A DNA stretch of 64,000 nt from PNNG01 sp046291695 (GTDB lineage: Bacteria > Bacteroidota > Bacteroidia > UBA7662): NCBI GenBank assembly GCA_046291695.1, contig JBKBSO010000004.1, positions 140,981 through 204,980 on the forward strand. The letters run 5' to 3'. The notes beneath the pieces were generated by a model that saw only the letters and a program-made list of their open reading frames with translations, did no database searches and had not been told where the DNA came from. Positions 26,214 through 35,015 of the stretch are shown here, one piece after another. The translations under genes and the position numbers were made by a program. Within the stretch, counting starts at the first letter, position 1. The number at the start of each line of letters is the position of its first letter.

Positions 26214-27176
26214 ATGTCTACCGAGCTCCTCTACCAAAACCTCATCAACCCCCCGATTCTGTTTTTTTTTCTGGGCCTCATCGCCATTGCACTACGCTCA
26301 GATCTCGAAATACCGCAACCGATCAGTAAGTTTTTATCCCTTTACTTGCTCTTTGCTATCGGACTGAAGGGTGGTGTTGAGCTTGGGCATGGGGGCTTAT
26401 CGGCCGACTTCGGCAAGGTGTTGTTGCTTGCCGTAGGCTTTGCCTGTTTGGTACCGCTTTATGCCTTTTTTATTTTAAAAAAACGCTTCAAGTTGGCTGA
26501 TGCTGCGGCCTTGGCCGCTACCTATGGCTCGGTAAGTGCGGTTACCTTCATTACCGCCAGCAGCTATTTACAAGAACAAAATGTCGAATATGGAGGCTAT
26601 ATGGTAGCCATGCTTGCCCTCATGGAATCACCTGCCATTATCTTAGGTGTTATGCTCTTTCAAAAATACCGCAAAGCCGAAGTGCCCCTTTCGCAAGCTA
26701 AAATATGGCACGAAGCCCTAACCAACGGATCGGTGGTGCTGGTATTGGGCAGCTTACTCATCGGCATCGCCTCTCCCGATGCCGCCGTAGAAGGTCTGCT
26801 TCCATTTACAAACGATATCTTTAAAGGCTTCCTCGCCTTTTTCCTACTCGACATGGGCCTCTTGGCCGGTCGTCGATTCAAGGCCATCACCAAAGCAGGT
26901 TGGTTTCCCTGGGCATTTGGCATCCTTTTGCCTGTAACAAATGCCCTTTTAGCGGCCTTCTTAGGTGGATTGCTAGGCTTGAGTGTAGGCAACACCTACC
27001 TGATGTGTATTCTTGCCGCTAGTGCTTCATACATTGCCGTACCTGCTGCCATGCGCATGTCGATTCCCGAAGCCAATCCCGGCTTATATGTCCCCATGTC
27101 CTTGGCCATCACCTTCCCATTCAACATCATCGTAGGTTTACCTCTGTACATGCAGTTTGTTCACTGGTTTAATTAA
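26214..27176 (+). CDS. sbtA: Sodium-dependent bicarbonate transporter, SbtA family
   Basis: The 320-residue membrane protein has about ten helices in two inverted halves, with the SbtA-type segments LLFAIGLKGGVELG near the first half and GAS-rich loops (AATYGSVSAVTF, ILAASASYIAVPAAMRM) that form the substrate site in structurally known homologues. SbtA proteins import HCO3- with Na+. The short cytoplasmic loop in the middle (KYRKAEVPLSQAK) is where the regulator SbtB binds in cyanobacteria. The next gene, 5 bp downstream, encodes an SbtB-like PII protein, which strongly supports the call. Biotin carboxylase follows, so the imported bicarbonate may feed carboxylation. Confidence 0.9.
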   Translation: MSTELLYQNLINPPILFFFLGLIAIALRSDLEIPQPISKFLSLYLLFAIGLKGGVELGHGGLSADFGKVLLLAVGFACLVPLYAFFILKKRFKLADAAALAATYGSVSAVTFITASSYLQEQNVEYGGYMVAMLALMESPAIILGVMLFQKYRKAEVPLSQAKIWHEALTNGSVVLVLGSLLIGIASPDAAVEGLLPFTNDIFKGFLAFFLLDMGLLAGRRFKAITKAGWFPWAFGILLPVTNALLAAFLGGLLGLSVGNTYLMCILAASASYIAVPAAMRMSIPEANPGLYVPMSLAITFPFNIIVGLPLYMQFVHWFN

Positions 27177-27181
27177 GCCCC

Positions 27182-27475
27182 ATGGAAAACGCTAAAAAAA
27201 TCGAAATCATCACCGGAAGCTACGATATGCGTGAAGTCATCCGGATCATTACGGCTGCAGGCATGCCGGGTTATACGCTCATTCCCGATGTGCGCGGTAT
27301 GGGCGAACGGGGCAGTCGCGATGCTGATGGCCTTACCGAAGCATTTAAAAACAGCATGCTCATCCTTGTTTGCGAACAAGGACAATGGGAAAGCATACGC
27401 GAACCTATACGCAATTTAATCAGTCGCGTTGGCGGTATGGTCATCCTCAGCGATTGCCAATACCTAAAACATTAA
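27182..27475 (+). CDS. SbtB-like PII-family regulator
   Basis: The 97-residue protein has the ferredoxin-like PII fold: an initial strand KKIEIITGSYDMREVIRIITAAGMPGYTLIP, a T-loop region (VRGMGERGSRDADGLTEAF) and a second half with SMLILVCEQGQWESIREPIRNLI. Its pairing with sbtA, with only 5 bp between the genes, identifies it as the SbtB-type regulator, which in cyanobacteria binds adenine nucleotides including cAMP and gates the transporter. The C-terminal redox loop (CGPEGC) known from cyanobacterial SbtB is absent, so redox control of that kind is not expected. It ends before a terminator-like hairpin at 27492. Confidence 0.87.
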   Translation: MENAKKIEIITGSYDMREVIRIITAAGMPGYTLIPDVRGMGERGSRDADGLTEAFKNSMLILVCEQGQWESIREPIRNLISRVGGMVILSDCQYLKH

Positions 27476-27491
27476 CAGCTCGAAACCGAAC

Positions 27492-27520
27492 AAAAAAGGC
27501 CGTCTCAAAATGGCTTTTTG
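27492..27520 (+). terminator. Terminator-like hairpin after sbtB
   Basis: An A-rich arm followed by GGCC pairs with GGC followed by five T, with one bulged G and a loop of about ten bases. It lies 17 bp after the sbtB stop and just before the likely leader of the carboxylase gene. The stem is short, so efficiency is uncertain. Confidence 0.45.
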
Positions 27521-27545
27521 TAATTTAGCACACCAAAATCATCCC

Positions 27546-29054
27546 ATGCCAAAAATCAAAAAACTGCTGATTGCCAACCGTGGAGAAATTGCGCTTCGCG
27601 TGATGCGCACCGCCCGTGAAATGGGCATTTGTACGGTAGCTGTATACTCTGATGCCGACCGCGGCGCCCCGCACGTGCTTTTTGCCGATGAAGCCTATCA
27701 CCTTGGCCCTGCTCCCAGCAGCCAGAGTTACCTCAAAGGCAATCTCATCATCAGCATTTGTTTGCAGCATGGCATCGACGCCATTCACCCAGGCTATGGA
27801 TTTTTAAGTGAAAATGCAGCTTTTGCACGTGCAGTTGAGCAGGCAGGACTCATTTTGGTAGGGCCTAGTGCGGCTAGTATGGACCTAATGGGTAACAAAC
27901 TCAGCGCCAAAAAAGCAGTATCTGATTTTAAGATCCCGATGGTACCCGGCACACCCGGAGCCATTACCGATAGTGCCGAAGCGGCACGCATTGCGCAAGA
28001 AATCGGCTTTCCGGTACTCCTAAAGGCGGCAGCCGGCGGGGGCGGCAAAGGTATGCGCATCGTGAATGCCTTCGAAGAATTTGAAGGACAACTGCAGCTG
28101 GCCCAAAACGAAGCCCGTTCAGCCTTTGGCGATGACGCGGTCTTTATCGAAAAATACATTGGTTCGCCCCGCCACATCGAAATACAAATCATGGGCGACC
28201 AGCACGGCAATACCGTTTACCTTTTTGAACGCGAATGCAGCATTCAACGCCGACACCAAAAACTGGTTGAAGAAGCCCCCTCAAGCTGTCTTACCCCCGA
28301 AATCCGCAAGGCCATGGGCGAAGCAGCAGTACGGGTAGCCAAGGCCTGCAATTACTATGGGGCTGGCACCGTGGAATTTTTGGCCGATGAAGACCTCAAT
28401 TATTACTTCCTCGAAATGAACACCCGATTGCAGGTTGAGCACCCGGTAACAGAATTGATTACCGGATTAGACTTGGTACGCTTGCAAATTCTGGTGGCAG
28501 AAGGCGAAAAACTGCCTTTTACGCAGGAAGACTTGCACATCCAAGGCCACGCCATTGAATTGCGTATTTGTGCCGAAGATCCCCGGAATAACTTCCTGCC
28601 CGATATTGGCAAACTCGAGCGCTACATCCGTCCACAGGGTACCGGTGTACGCGTTGACGATGGCTATGAACAAGGCATGGATATTCCGATCCATTACGAC
28701 CCCATGATTGCCAAGCTGGTGGTACATGCCGAAACCCGCGAACTGGCCATGGACCGCATGCTACGCGCCATCAGCGAATATGATATTCGTGGTTTCGCCA
28801 CTACCCTTCCCTTCGGCGCCTTTGTGATGAAACACGAAGCCTTCCGATCAGGGCATTTCGACACCAAATTCATTGAGCGCTATTACAAGCCCGAAATGCT
28901 CGACCATGAAGATATGGAACTGGAAGAAGTTGCCGCCCTCGCCGCTGCCCTGCTGTTTGAACAAGGCGATAAAAAAACGCAGCCCAATACAACGCAAGTC
29001 AGCACCCAACCAGCGGGTGGCATGAACGCCTGGCGTATGCGACGTGGGTTTTAA
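27546..29054 (+). CDS. accC: Biotin carboxylase subunit of acetyl-CoA (or acyl-CoA) carboxylase
   Basis: The 502-residue enzyme carboxylates the biotin of a carrier protein using ATP and bicarbonate. It shows the N-terminal fold KKLLIANRGEIALRVMRTAREMG, the ATP-grasp glycine loop AAAGGGGKGMR, ECSIQRRHQK, and the active-site segment FLEMNTRLQVEHPVTE. The start at 27546 is chosen over an upstream in-frame start because it gives the family N-terminus. It is about 50 residues longer than E. coli AccC; the extra C-terminal tail (ending AWRMRRGF) has no biotinyl lysine motif, so the carrier is a separate protein not in this window. The adjacent bicarbonate importer suggests a supply link. An acyl-CoA carboxylase alpha subunit is possible. 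Confidence 0.92.
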   Translation: MPKIKKLLIANRGEIALRVMRTAREMGICTVAVYSDADRGAPHVLFADEAYHLGPAPSSQSYLKGNLIISICLQHGIDAIHPGYGFLSENAAFARAVEQAGLILVGPSAASMDLMGNKLSAKKAVSDFKIPMVPGTPGAITDSAEAARIAQEIGFPVLLKAAAGGGGKGMRIVNAFEEFEGQLQLAQNEARSAFGDDAVFIEKYIGSPRHIEIQIMGDQHGNTVYLFERECSIQRRHQKLVEEAPSSCLTPEIRKAMGEAAVRVAKACNYYGAGTVEFLADEDLNYYFLEMNTRLQVEHPVTELITGLDLVRLQILVAEGEKLPFTQEDLHIQGHAIELRICAEDPRNNFLPDIGKLERYIRPQGTGVRVDDGYEQGMDIPIHYDPMIAKLVVHAETRELAMDRMLRAISEYDIRGFATTLPFGAFVMKHEAFRSGHFDTKFIERYYKPEMLDHEDMELEEVAALAAALLFEQGDKKTQPNTTQVSTQPAGGMNAWRMRRGF

Positions 29055-30343
29055 CCCAACTCGCCTTCCGAACCTGCAACCACCACGGCTACGGTAGCGT
29101 CGCCGGTAACGTTTACCACGGTACGCGCCATGTCGAGTATGCGATCAACAGCCACTACCAGGGCGATACCTGCCGTATCGAGCCCTACCGACTCCAGTAC
29201 AATTACGAGCATCACCATGCCAGCACCGGGCACCCCTGCCGATCCAATCGAAGCCAGCAAAGCCGTGAGTACAATGGTGAGCTGCTGGCCCAAACTCAAA
29301 TCAGTACCAAAGGCCTGGGCGATAAACACCGTGGCAATGGCCTGATACATGCTGGTACCATCCATATTGATGGTGGCGCCCAAGGGCAACACAAAACTCG
29401 ACACTTCATCCGATACCCCTAACTCCTGCTCTACCCGCTCCATGGTAACCGGCAAGGTGGCCGAACTCGAACTGGTTGAAAAGGCCAGCATCTGCGCAGG
29501 GGCAATACCTTGAAAGAAACGCCGGTAAGGAAATTTGGTAAACACTTTAAAAATAGCCGGGTACACCAAAAATACCATGGTCGACAAGCCGATTAGCACC
29601 GTAATGCTGTACATACCCAAGGCTTTAAGCAGTTCCACCGCCTCGGCCGGATTGTCGCCCGCGAACTCTGCTATCAAGGCCGCCAATAAGGCAAAAACCC
29701 CGTAGGGGGCCCCTAACATAATAATATCAACCAATTTCAAAATCACATCATTCACCCCTTCAAAAAAACCGCGTACATAAGTGGTTTTTTCACGTGGAAG
29801 CAAAATGAGGGCGATGCCGAAAAATATGGCAAAGAATACCACTTGCAGCATATTGGTATTGTCGCCCAGCGCCTTAAACAAATTGTCGGGCACCATATCT
29901 ACCAAGGGTTGCAAGGGACCTTGTTCGGTAAGCTGTTCGGCCTTTTCCGATTTGGCTACGGCCTCGGTAGCATAACGCGCTTTCAGTTCGTCGCGCTTGG
30001 CCTCCGACATAAAATTGCCAGGTTTAATCACATTCACCACCAACAAACCAATCGTAATGGCAATTACAGTAGTGCTCATATAAATGCCGATGGTCTTACC
30101 ACCCAATCGCGATAAGCGGCTTACATCACTCAAACTCGAAACCCCTACAATAAGCGATGCCAATACCAGCGGCATGGCAATGAGCTTAAGCAAACTCACG
30201 AAAATGGTTCCAAATGGCTTAATCCAATCCATTATAAAACCATTCCAGCCCAAACTACTCGAAAGCAGCCCAAACAAAATGCCCAGCACCAAGCCAATGA
30301 TGATTTGCCAATGTAAGGCGAGTTTCCTTTTTTTCATGCGCAT
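29051..30343 (-). CDS. Dicarboxylate/amino acid:cation symporter (DAACS, GltP/DctA-like)
   Basis: The 430-residue membrane protein has the glutamate-transporter fold: hydrophobic helices throughout, the serine-rich re-entrant loop FSTSSSSATLPVTMERVE, the NMDGTSMYQ motif that binds cation and substrate, and a second re-entrant loop with SIGSAGVPGAG. It should import glutamate, aspartate or C4-dicarboxylates with Na+ or H+. The start is at 30343 or two codons later. It converges with accC (4-bp overlap of the ends) and lies downstream of the aminopeptidase gene on the same strand, which would fit uptake of products of peptide breakdown (inference). Confidence 0.93.
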   Translation of the reverse strand: MRMKKRKLALHWQIIIGLVLGILFGLLSSSLGWNGFIMDWIKPFGTIFVSLLKLIAMPLVLASLIVGVSSLSDVSRLSRLGGKTIGIYMSTTVIAITIGLLVVNVIKPGNFMSEAKRDELKARYATEAVAKSEKAEQLTEQGPLQPLVDMVPDNLFKALGDNTNMLQVVFFAIFFGIALILLPREKTTYVRGFFEGVNDVILKLVDIIMLGAPYGVFALLAALIAEFAGDNPAEAVELLKALGMYSITVLIGLSTMVFLVYPAIFKVFTKFPYRRFFQGIAPAQMLAFSTSSSSATLPVTMERVEQELGVSDEVSSFVLPLGATINMDGTSMYQAIATVFIAQAFGTDLSLGQQLTIVLTALLASIGSAGVPGAGMVMLVIVLESVGLDTAGIALVVAVDRILDMARTVVNVTGDATVAVVVAGSEGELG

Positions 30344-30434
30344 TTTCCTAAAAGCACGAAGGTAGGCAAAAGGGCGTTTTCCAACGAATTGAAATGTCTT
30401 GGCGTGCCTCTGATATATGTGCTTTGCAACAAAT

Positions 30435-32411
30435 TTACCTCACCACCACCCGCTCATACCGAACAGCGCCTTTCAGCTCAAGCTGCAGGAGGTATATCCC
30501 AGCAGGCACATCGCCCAAGAATAAGCCAAACTGCTCATCTGCAGAACGGCCCTGCTGTAGCAAACGGCCTTGCATATCGCTGAGGCGATAGGCCATGCCT
30601 GGCGATGAAGCTTTTAGGTACAACAGATCGCTGGTAGGATTGGGATAGAGCTTAAAGCCAGCAAAAACATCCTCACTTACCGAAGCTCCCAGTGAACTTT
30701 CGCGACGAATGCTTGAGCTGGTTCCTTTGATTAAAATCGACTGAGGATCGAGCAGGGCCGTGCTGGCAGTTAGCTGACCATCAATGGAAAAACGATTCAC
30801 CCCCAGGGTAGGATCTACCCGAAATGTTTGCGAAACGCCCGGTCCGAAAAATATTTGCACCGGAACCTTTGTGCTAAAGCTGGGGGTAACCGGACTGCTG
30901 CCGCTTTGATTGACTTCGATAAAAATGGTGGAGTCGCGCTGCTGCCAGTTTACCTGGTAGGTCGGAAAGCCTTCACCATAAATCCACTCTTCAAAAAAAG
31001 CCTGTAGATTTTGTCCGCTCGAAGCCTCGAGAATTTGTCGCAACTCGTCAGTAGTGCTCACATCAAAGGCCTTGGCCTGCAAATAGTCGTTTAAGGCAGC
31101 AAAAAACACACTGTCGCTGCCCATTTCCCAGCGGAGCATATGTACCACAGCACCTGCCTTGCGATAACTCAAATTTCCATTAAAGATGCGCGATACGCCC
31201 GAACCAGCCGGCACATAAACCGAGCCTGTTGGTTGCCGCCCCGAATTTTGTGCACTGGCCATCCAGCTATCGGCGCTTTGCTGGCTCACCCCGTATTGCC
31301 GAAACAGATATTCGCCATAGGATGCAAAACCTTCGTTCAACCAAATGTCGCTCCAGGTAGCGCAAGTCACATAATCGCCAAACCATTGGTGGATAAGCTC
31401 ATGAGCAGTAAGATCTTGACCAAAGCCCCCCATGGTGCTCATGGTTTGGTGCTCCATACCGCCGCCCATATTCGATTGCATATGGCCGTATTTTTCTTCC
31501 CAAAAAGGGTACAGGCCAAATAAATTGCAGAAAACCTCCATCATATCGTCGGTAGCGTCGAGTTGATTTTTATAAAAATTTACCGCACTAACGTTGTTGC
31601 TATTCGTGGCATTGTACACCCAATGCTGAATCAGGATTGAATCGCCTGCCATAATGGTCGGCTTGGCATAACTGAGGTATTCGGCATAGTCGGTAACCGC
31701 GAAAGCAATGAGGTAAAAGGCCATGGGGTAGCGGGTTTTCCACTCGTAACGCGATTTATTGCCCGGCAAACTCACCACATTGGTCAGCAAGCCTGTTGAA
31801 CCCACCTTATTAGGGTTAGTCGCAATGCCATTGAAGTCAACTGAGTCGATCTTATCCCACAAATCCTGCTTACAAGGCAGCCAATCGGGGGCTGAAAAAG
31901 GCTCAGATAGTGTCCAGCTCACATTTACCCCCCATGTTGATGAAAAACCGGTGCTCAAGCCACTGAAAAATCCGGCCTGCACGGCTGTTCCTTCGTACCA
32001 AACCCGCATATTAAGGGCATCACCTAGTTGCAAAGGAGAAGTCAGGGGCATGAACACTACATTGTTACTCCGAATGATTTGCTGGCTTCGCTGTCCATTT
32101 ACGTAAACCGAATCGACCTGCATATTGTCTTTAAGCTCAAACCAGGCGGTGTCCATACTGCCGTTAATAACCCGAGCCGAAATAAGCACATTGCCTCGCA
32201 CAAAGGTAGAGGTATTGCTTACTTCAAGGGCAATATCGTAAAAGTGGATGTCGTACTGATCGGCTCCCCGGGCTGCATTAATCCGCGCTTGCGCAGGGCG
32301 CAAGTGGGTATTTTGATTTTTGGCCAAAGCGCACCACTCATGCCCGTATTCCTGGGCTTCGAGTGTTAACGCAAAGGAAAAGGCTGCTAACAGCACAAAT
32401 AACTTTTTCAT
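30435..32411 (-). CDS. M1-family metallo-aminopeptidase with T9SS sorting domain
   Basis: The 658-residue protein starts at 32411 with a signal peptide (MKKLFVLLAAFSFALTLEAQ); an earlier in-frame start would put 16 unrelated residues in front. The M1 N-terminal beta-saddle is followed by the catalytic domain with the exopeptidase motif GGGMEHQT and the zinc site HELIHQWFGDY...WLNEGFASYGEY (HExxH-18-E). The C-terminal 80 residues (GFKLYPNPTSDLLYL...ERVVVR) are a type IX secretion sorting domain. The enzyme is therefore displayed on or released from the cell surface, where it trims peptides from their N-termini. Confidence 0.94.
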   Translation of the reverse strand: MKKLFVLLAAFSFALTLEAQEYGHEWCALAKNQNTHLRPAQARINAARGADQYDIHFYDIALEVSNTSTFVRGNVLISARVINGSMDTAWFELKDNMQVDSVYVNGQRSQQIIRSNNVVFMPLTSPLQLGDALNMRVWYEGTAVQAGFFSGLSTGFSSTWGVNVSWTLSEPFSAPDWLPCKQDLWDKIDSVDFNGIATNPNKVGSTGLLTNVVSLPGNKSRYEWKTRYPMAFYLIAFAVTDYAEYLSYAKPTIMAGDSILIQHWVYNATNSNNVSAVNFYKNQLDATDDMMEVFCNLFGLYPFWEEKYGHMQSNMGGGMEHQTMSTMGGFGQDLTAHELIHQWFGDYVTCATWSDIWLNEGFASYGEYLFRQYGVSQQSADSWMASAQNSGRQPTGSVYVPAGSGVSRIFNGNLSYRKAGAVVHMLRWEMGSDSVFFAALNDYLQAKAFDVSTTDELRQILEASSGQNLQAFFEEWIYGEGFPTYQVNWQQRDSTIFIEVNQSGSSPVTPSFSTKVPVQIFFGPGVSQTFRVDPTLGVNRFSIDGQLTASTALLDPQSILIKGTSSSIRRESSLGASVSEDVFAGFKLYPNPTSDLLYLKASSPGMAYRLSDMQGRLLQQGRSADEQFGLFLGDVPAGIYLLQLELKGAVRYERVVVR

Positions 32412-32515
32412 GGATGAATAATAAAGCTGTAATATGGCAAAAAAGCCGCTTGTCGCCAAATACCTAAGCTTCTGACACTACCCCAGCGAGCACTCCCCAC
32501 GAGCGCCAGCGAGTA

Positions 32516-34264
32516 CTACTCAAACTGCCTACAATACAACTGCTCGTAATGCCCCCCAGCCTGCAATAGCCCCTGATGTGTACCCCTTTCTACCACCCGC
32601 CCTTGATCAATCACCAAAATCTCATCGGCATCTGTTATGGTACTCAAACGATGCGCAATAATGATGGCCGTGCGGTTCTCAAGCAAACTTTTCATAGCCG
32701 TTTGCAACATGGCTTCGGTTTCAGAATCAATGGAAGCCGTTGCTTCATCGAGCACCAGAATAGCCGGATTATACACCATCACCCGTAAAAAAGCGAGGAG
32801 CTGCCTTTGTCCGGTGGATAAAGCCGAACCCCGCTCCATCACACGGTATTGATAGCCTCCGGGCAAACGATCAATTAACTTATTGATGCCCGTTTTTTCG
32901 GCCATAGCACGTATGTATTCGAGGCTAATGGCCGGATTTTTCATATTGATGTTTTCTTCAATGGTCCCCGAAAAAAGAAAGACATCTTGCAAGATGACGC
33001 CAACATGCTTTTGTACCTCATCAAGGGCCAGTTCCCGTAAAGGAGTACCATCAATGTACACCTCTCCACGTTGGTATTCATAAAAGCGGCCCAACACATT
33101 GATGATGGAGCTTTTACCTGCCCCTGTGGGTCCTACCAGCGCTAATTTGCGACCCGGCTCCAGGCTGAAGCTGATATCGCGGAGCACATCGGTTTCACCA
33201 TCGTACGAAAACCATACCCGATCGAAGCTTACAGCGCCTTTAACTTCGGACAATCGCTTATTGCCTGTATCCTGCATGTATTCACGGGCATCAAGCAACC
33301 GGAACACCCGCTCCGAAGCCACCACACCCATTTGCAAACTGTTGAACTTGTCGGCAAGCAGCCTGATCGGCCGAAAAAGCTGGTTCACATACAGTATAAA
33401 CGCAATAATCATCCCCTCCGTAACCACGCCCTCCAAGGCCGCCCGGGCACCCCACCAAACCAACAGCCCTAATGAAGCGGCGGTAATTATCTCAACAACC
33501 GGAAAAAAGACAGAATAGTACAACACAGACTTCAAATGCGCTTTGTTCAAGGCCCCGTTAACTGCCTTAAACCGGCGATGTTCTTCTGCCTCGCGGTTAA
33601 ATATTTGCACGATGCTCATCCCGCTAATGTGCTCTTGCAAAAAAGCATTCAAGCGCGCTACATGCGTGCGCACATCCTGAAATGCTTTGCGTACTTTTTC
33701 TTTGAACACATAGGTACTGATGAGCAATAGCGGCAGCACCGATAAGCTTACCAAACTCAACCGCCAATCTTCACTAAACATAAAAATAAGCACAGCCAAC
33801 AGTTGCAATACATCACCTACAATGGTGAGCAAACCCTGCGAAAATACCTCACCCACGGCTTCCACATCGGTTACTGTACGGGTGGTGAGTGTGCCTAGGG
33901 GAGTGCGGTCGAAAAAGCGTAGTCGCATCCGACTGAGGTGATCGAAAATACGCTGCCGCAAATCGCGAATGGCCGATTGCCCTAACCAACTGCTTGCGTA
34001 GCTAAAGCCGTAACGAAAAACCGACTCCAACACCAGCACGCCAATCATGAGCCAAGTCATTTTTTGTAATCCCTGCAAATCAAAGTCGGCAATAGGACCA
34101 TCGATGGTGAGTTGCACCAGTTTAGGACGAATAGGAGCAAGTACGGCCTGTGCCACTACCAATAACAAAGTCAACCAAAAAATGGCGCGGTAGGGGCGCA
34201 CCAGGCCCAATATGCGGAGTACTACCCGCCAAGTACTGTACGTATGTTCCTTAGCTGCCGACAT
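32516..34264 (-). CDS. ABC exporter, fused membrane and ATPase domains (MsbA/lipid-multidrug type)
   Basis: The 582-residue half-transporter has six membrane helices (about 25-310) and an ATPase domain with Walker A GPTGAGKSS, Q-loop GVILQDVFLF, signature LSTGQRQLLAF and Walker B ILVLDEATASID. The start at 34264 overlaps the truA stop by 14 bp and gives a normal N-terminus; the frame extends further upstream into truA without homology. The protein should work as a homodimer exporting lipids, peptides or drugs. The signature has LSTGQ instead of LSGGQ. Its place after truA is common in Bacteroidota. Confidence 0.92.
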   Translation of the reverse strand: MSAAKEHTYSTWRVVLRILGLVRPYRAIFWLTLLLVVAQAVLAPIRPKLVQLTIDGPIADFDLQGLQKMTWLMIGVLVLESVFRYGFSYASSWLGQSAIRDLRQRIFDHLSRMRLRFFDRTPLGTLTTRTVTDVEAVGEVFSQGLLTIVGDVLQLLAVLIFMFSEDWRLSLVSLSVLPLLLISTYVFKEKVRKAFQDVRTHVARLNAFLQEHISGMSIVQIFNREAEEHRRFKAVNGALNKAHLKSVLYYSVFFPVVEIITAASLGLLVWWGARAALEGVVTEGMIIAFILYVNQLFRPIRLLADKFNSLQMGVVASERVFRLLDAREYMQDTGNKRLSEVKGAVSFDRVWFSYDGETDVLRDISFSLEPGRKLALVGPTGAGKSSIINVLGRFYEYQRGEVYIDGTPLRELALDEVQKHVGVILQDVFLFSGTIEENINMKNPAISLEYIRAMAEKTGINKLIDRLPGGYQYRVMERGSALSTGQRQLLAFLRVMVYNPAILVLDEATASIDSETEAMLQTAMKSLLENRTAIIIAHRLSTITDADEILVIDQGRVVERGTHQGLLQAGGHYEQLYCRQFE

Positions 34265-35015
34265 GAACGCCTGTTTCAGAAGGATACAAAATTTCGGTAA
34301 GGTAAAGTCCATGTGCCGCCGCTGAATTACCCGCATCAGAACGGCTTCCTCCTGCCAGCAACTCCTCAAACCAACTTATAGGCTTCCGCCCCTGGCCTAC
34401 TTCGAGCAAGCTGCCCACCACGGCACGTACCATATTGCGTAAAAAACGATTGGCGGTTATGGTAAATACAGCCGTGTGCCCTTGTTGCTCCCAGCTTGCC
34501 CTACTCAGCTTACAAATGGTCGTTTTCTGCCCCCCGCCACTTCGTGCGAAACAGGCAAAGTCTTCGTGCAACAACATAAGGTTGGCAGCCGATTGCATCA
34601 AGGCCATGTCGGGCATGCTGTACAACTGCAAACTACGTAATTGCAAAAAGGGATCTTTAATGCTGTGTATATGGTACTCATAAGTGCGGCTCAACGCACT
34701 AAAACGCGCATGCGCATCTGCAGGCACTTTGATGAAGCGGAGAATGGCCAAATCGGCCGGCAAATAACTGTTTAGCTTGTGTACATGCCGTTCAGCCAAG
34801 GCTAACGGACTGTCGAAATGTGCAAAAAACTGCCGCGCATGTACGCCTGTATCTGTTCGGCCTTGTCCGATTAAATACACCGGATGCCCAAAAATCAGGC
34901 TCATCGCTTCTTCGAGGCGCTGCTGCACGCTCATGGCATTCATCTGTCGCTGCCAACCGTGATAGGCAGTGCCGTCGTAGGCCAACTCCACAAAATAGCG
35001 CTGCATCTCGTTCAT
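34251..35015 (-). CDS. truA: tRNA pseudouridine synthase A (positions 38-40)
   Basis: The 254-residue enzyme has the TruA layout: YFVELAYDGTAYHGWQRQ at the N-terminus, the catalytic aspartate in GQGRTDTGVHA (about residue 53), LRTYEYH-like strand (SRTYEYHI) and FLRNMVRAVVGSLLEVG near the C-terminus. It converts uridines 38-40 of the anticodon arm to pseudouridine. The ATG at 35015 shares one base with the TGA of the thiolase gene upstream (TGATG), so it is chosen over an in-frame start further upstream; three codons later another ATG exists. Confidence 0.95.
   Translation of the reverse strand: MNEMQRYFVELAYDGTAYHGWQRQMNAMSVQQRLEEAMSLIFGHPVYLIGQGRTDTGVHARQFFAHFDSPLALAERHVHKLNSYLPADLAILRFIKVPADAHARFSALSRTYEYHIHSIKDPFLQLRSLQLYSMPDMALMQSAANLMLLHEDFACFARSGGGQKTTICKLSRASWEQQGHTAVFTITANRFLRNMVRAVVGSLLEVGQGRKPISWFEELLAGGSRSDAGNSAAAHGLYLTEILYPSETGVHVGS

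Noticed and set aside
30344..30434. Promoter or terminator between the aminopeptidase and symporter genes
   Set aside because: No hairpin with T-run and no full promoter match was found on the minus strand, so cotranscription is left open rather than claimed.
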